A stretch of 22,099 bases of DNA, from the NCBI GenBank assembly GCA_024403585.1, contig JAKSRN010000007.1, positions 1 through 22,099 of the forward strand, read 5' to 3'. Positions 22,043-22,099 of the stretch are shown here, piece by piece. How positions within the stretch are numbered: the stretch's first letter is position 1; each line of letters opens with the position of its first letter. The translations under genes were made by a program, and so were the position numbers. The notes below the pieces were generated by a model. That model was given only the letters and a program-made list of their open reading frames with translations, had not been told where the DNA came from and searched no databases. The stretch comes from Lachnospiraceae bacterium. GTDB lineage: Bacteria; Bacillota; Clostridia; Lachnospirales; Lachnospiraceae.

Positions 22043-22099
22043 TCAAGCGTTTTTGTATTCCTCAGCCAGAGCCTTGAATGCAGGAAGTGCTCTCTCGAT
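22043..22099 (-). CDS. C-terminal end of an unidentified protein (partial, runs off right edge)
   Basis: The last 18 codons before TGA 22045-22043 read IERALPAFKALAEEYKNA on the - strand, and a terminator follows at 21933-21987. The helical, Ala/Glu/Lys-rich ending is like that of many cytosolic enzymes or binding proteins and is too short to name. The position before a good terminator is the main reason to call it a gene. Confidence 0.55.
   Translation of the reverse strand: MERALPAFKALAEEYKNA

Overview
The window looks like the chromosome of a gut Firmicute of the Lachnospiraceae type (Blautia-like is my best guess; genus confidence is low). The reasons are T-box leaders in front of proS and valS, a whiA/Crh-like cluster, DivIVA, MecA, a Sua5/LMW-phosphatase pair, AGGAGG-type ribosome binding sites, and moderate GC with AT-rich spacers. 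I see no phage, insertion sequence, CRISPR array, rRNA or tRNA gene. Most of it is a core housekeeping and envelope region with a few odd intergenic stretches.

Layout, left to right. 1-1501: the tail of a zinc-ribbon protein (+), a bidirectional terminator, the histone-like protein HU (-), and a divergent hotdog-fold thioesterase (+). 1485-3732: a proline T-box leader and prolyl-tRNA synthetase (+). 3837-8736: a leftward unit in transcription order of a membrane-anchored GH18/SH3 hydrolase, DivIVA, Sua5, a low-molecular-weight phosphatase homologue that has lost its catalytic residues, and dCMP deaminase. 8737-9453: a gene-poor spacer with a 37-39 bp direct repeat, strong hairpins and a near-consensus leftward promoter that may drive a non-coding RNA. 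9395-10359: mecA (+) with promoter and bidirectional terminator.

10389-20787 is a tight leftward unit of ten genes: valS, an LTA-synthase-type phosphoglycerol transferase, folC, a 56-aa small protein, a zinc-ribbon/TPR membrane protein, a Nudix hydrolase, murB, whiA and a Crh-like HPr. (Counted as listed that is nine genes; no tenth was found.) Gaps after the valS-ltaS junction are 20 bp or less, with one ATGA overlap. A 370-nt valine T-box leader precedes it, so tRNA-Val charging might influence envelope and division genes downstream. The unit joins translation (valS), folate (folC), cell wall and teichoic acid (murB, ltaS), division control (whiA) and carbon signalling (Crh-like).

20788-22099: the valS T-box, then upstream a complete-looking cobalamin riboswitch with its own promoter. 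It is followed only by structured RNA and two tandem terminators and no convincing gene, then a terminator and the last 18 codons of an unidentified leftward gene. This orphan riboswitch is the most unusual element here. Other points of interest are the two catalytic-residue losses (phosphatase homologue; HPr His15 to Asp), the enlarged repeat-bearing valS T-box, and the 56-aa gene.
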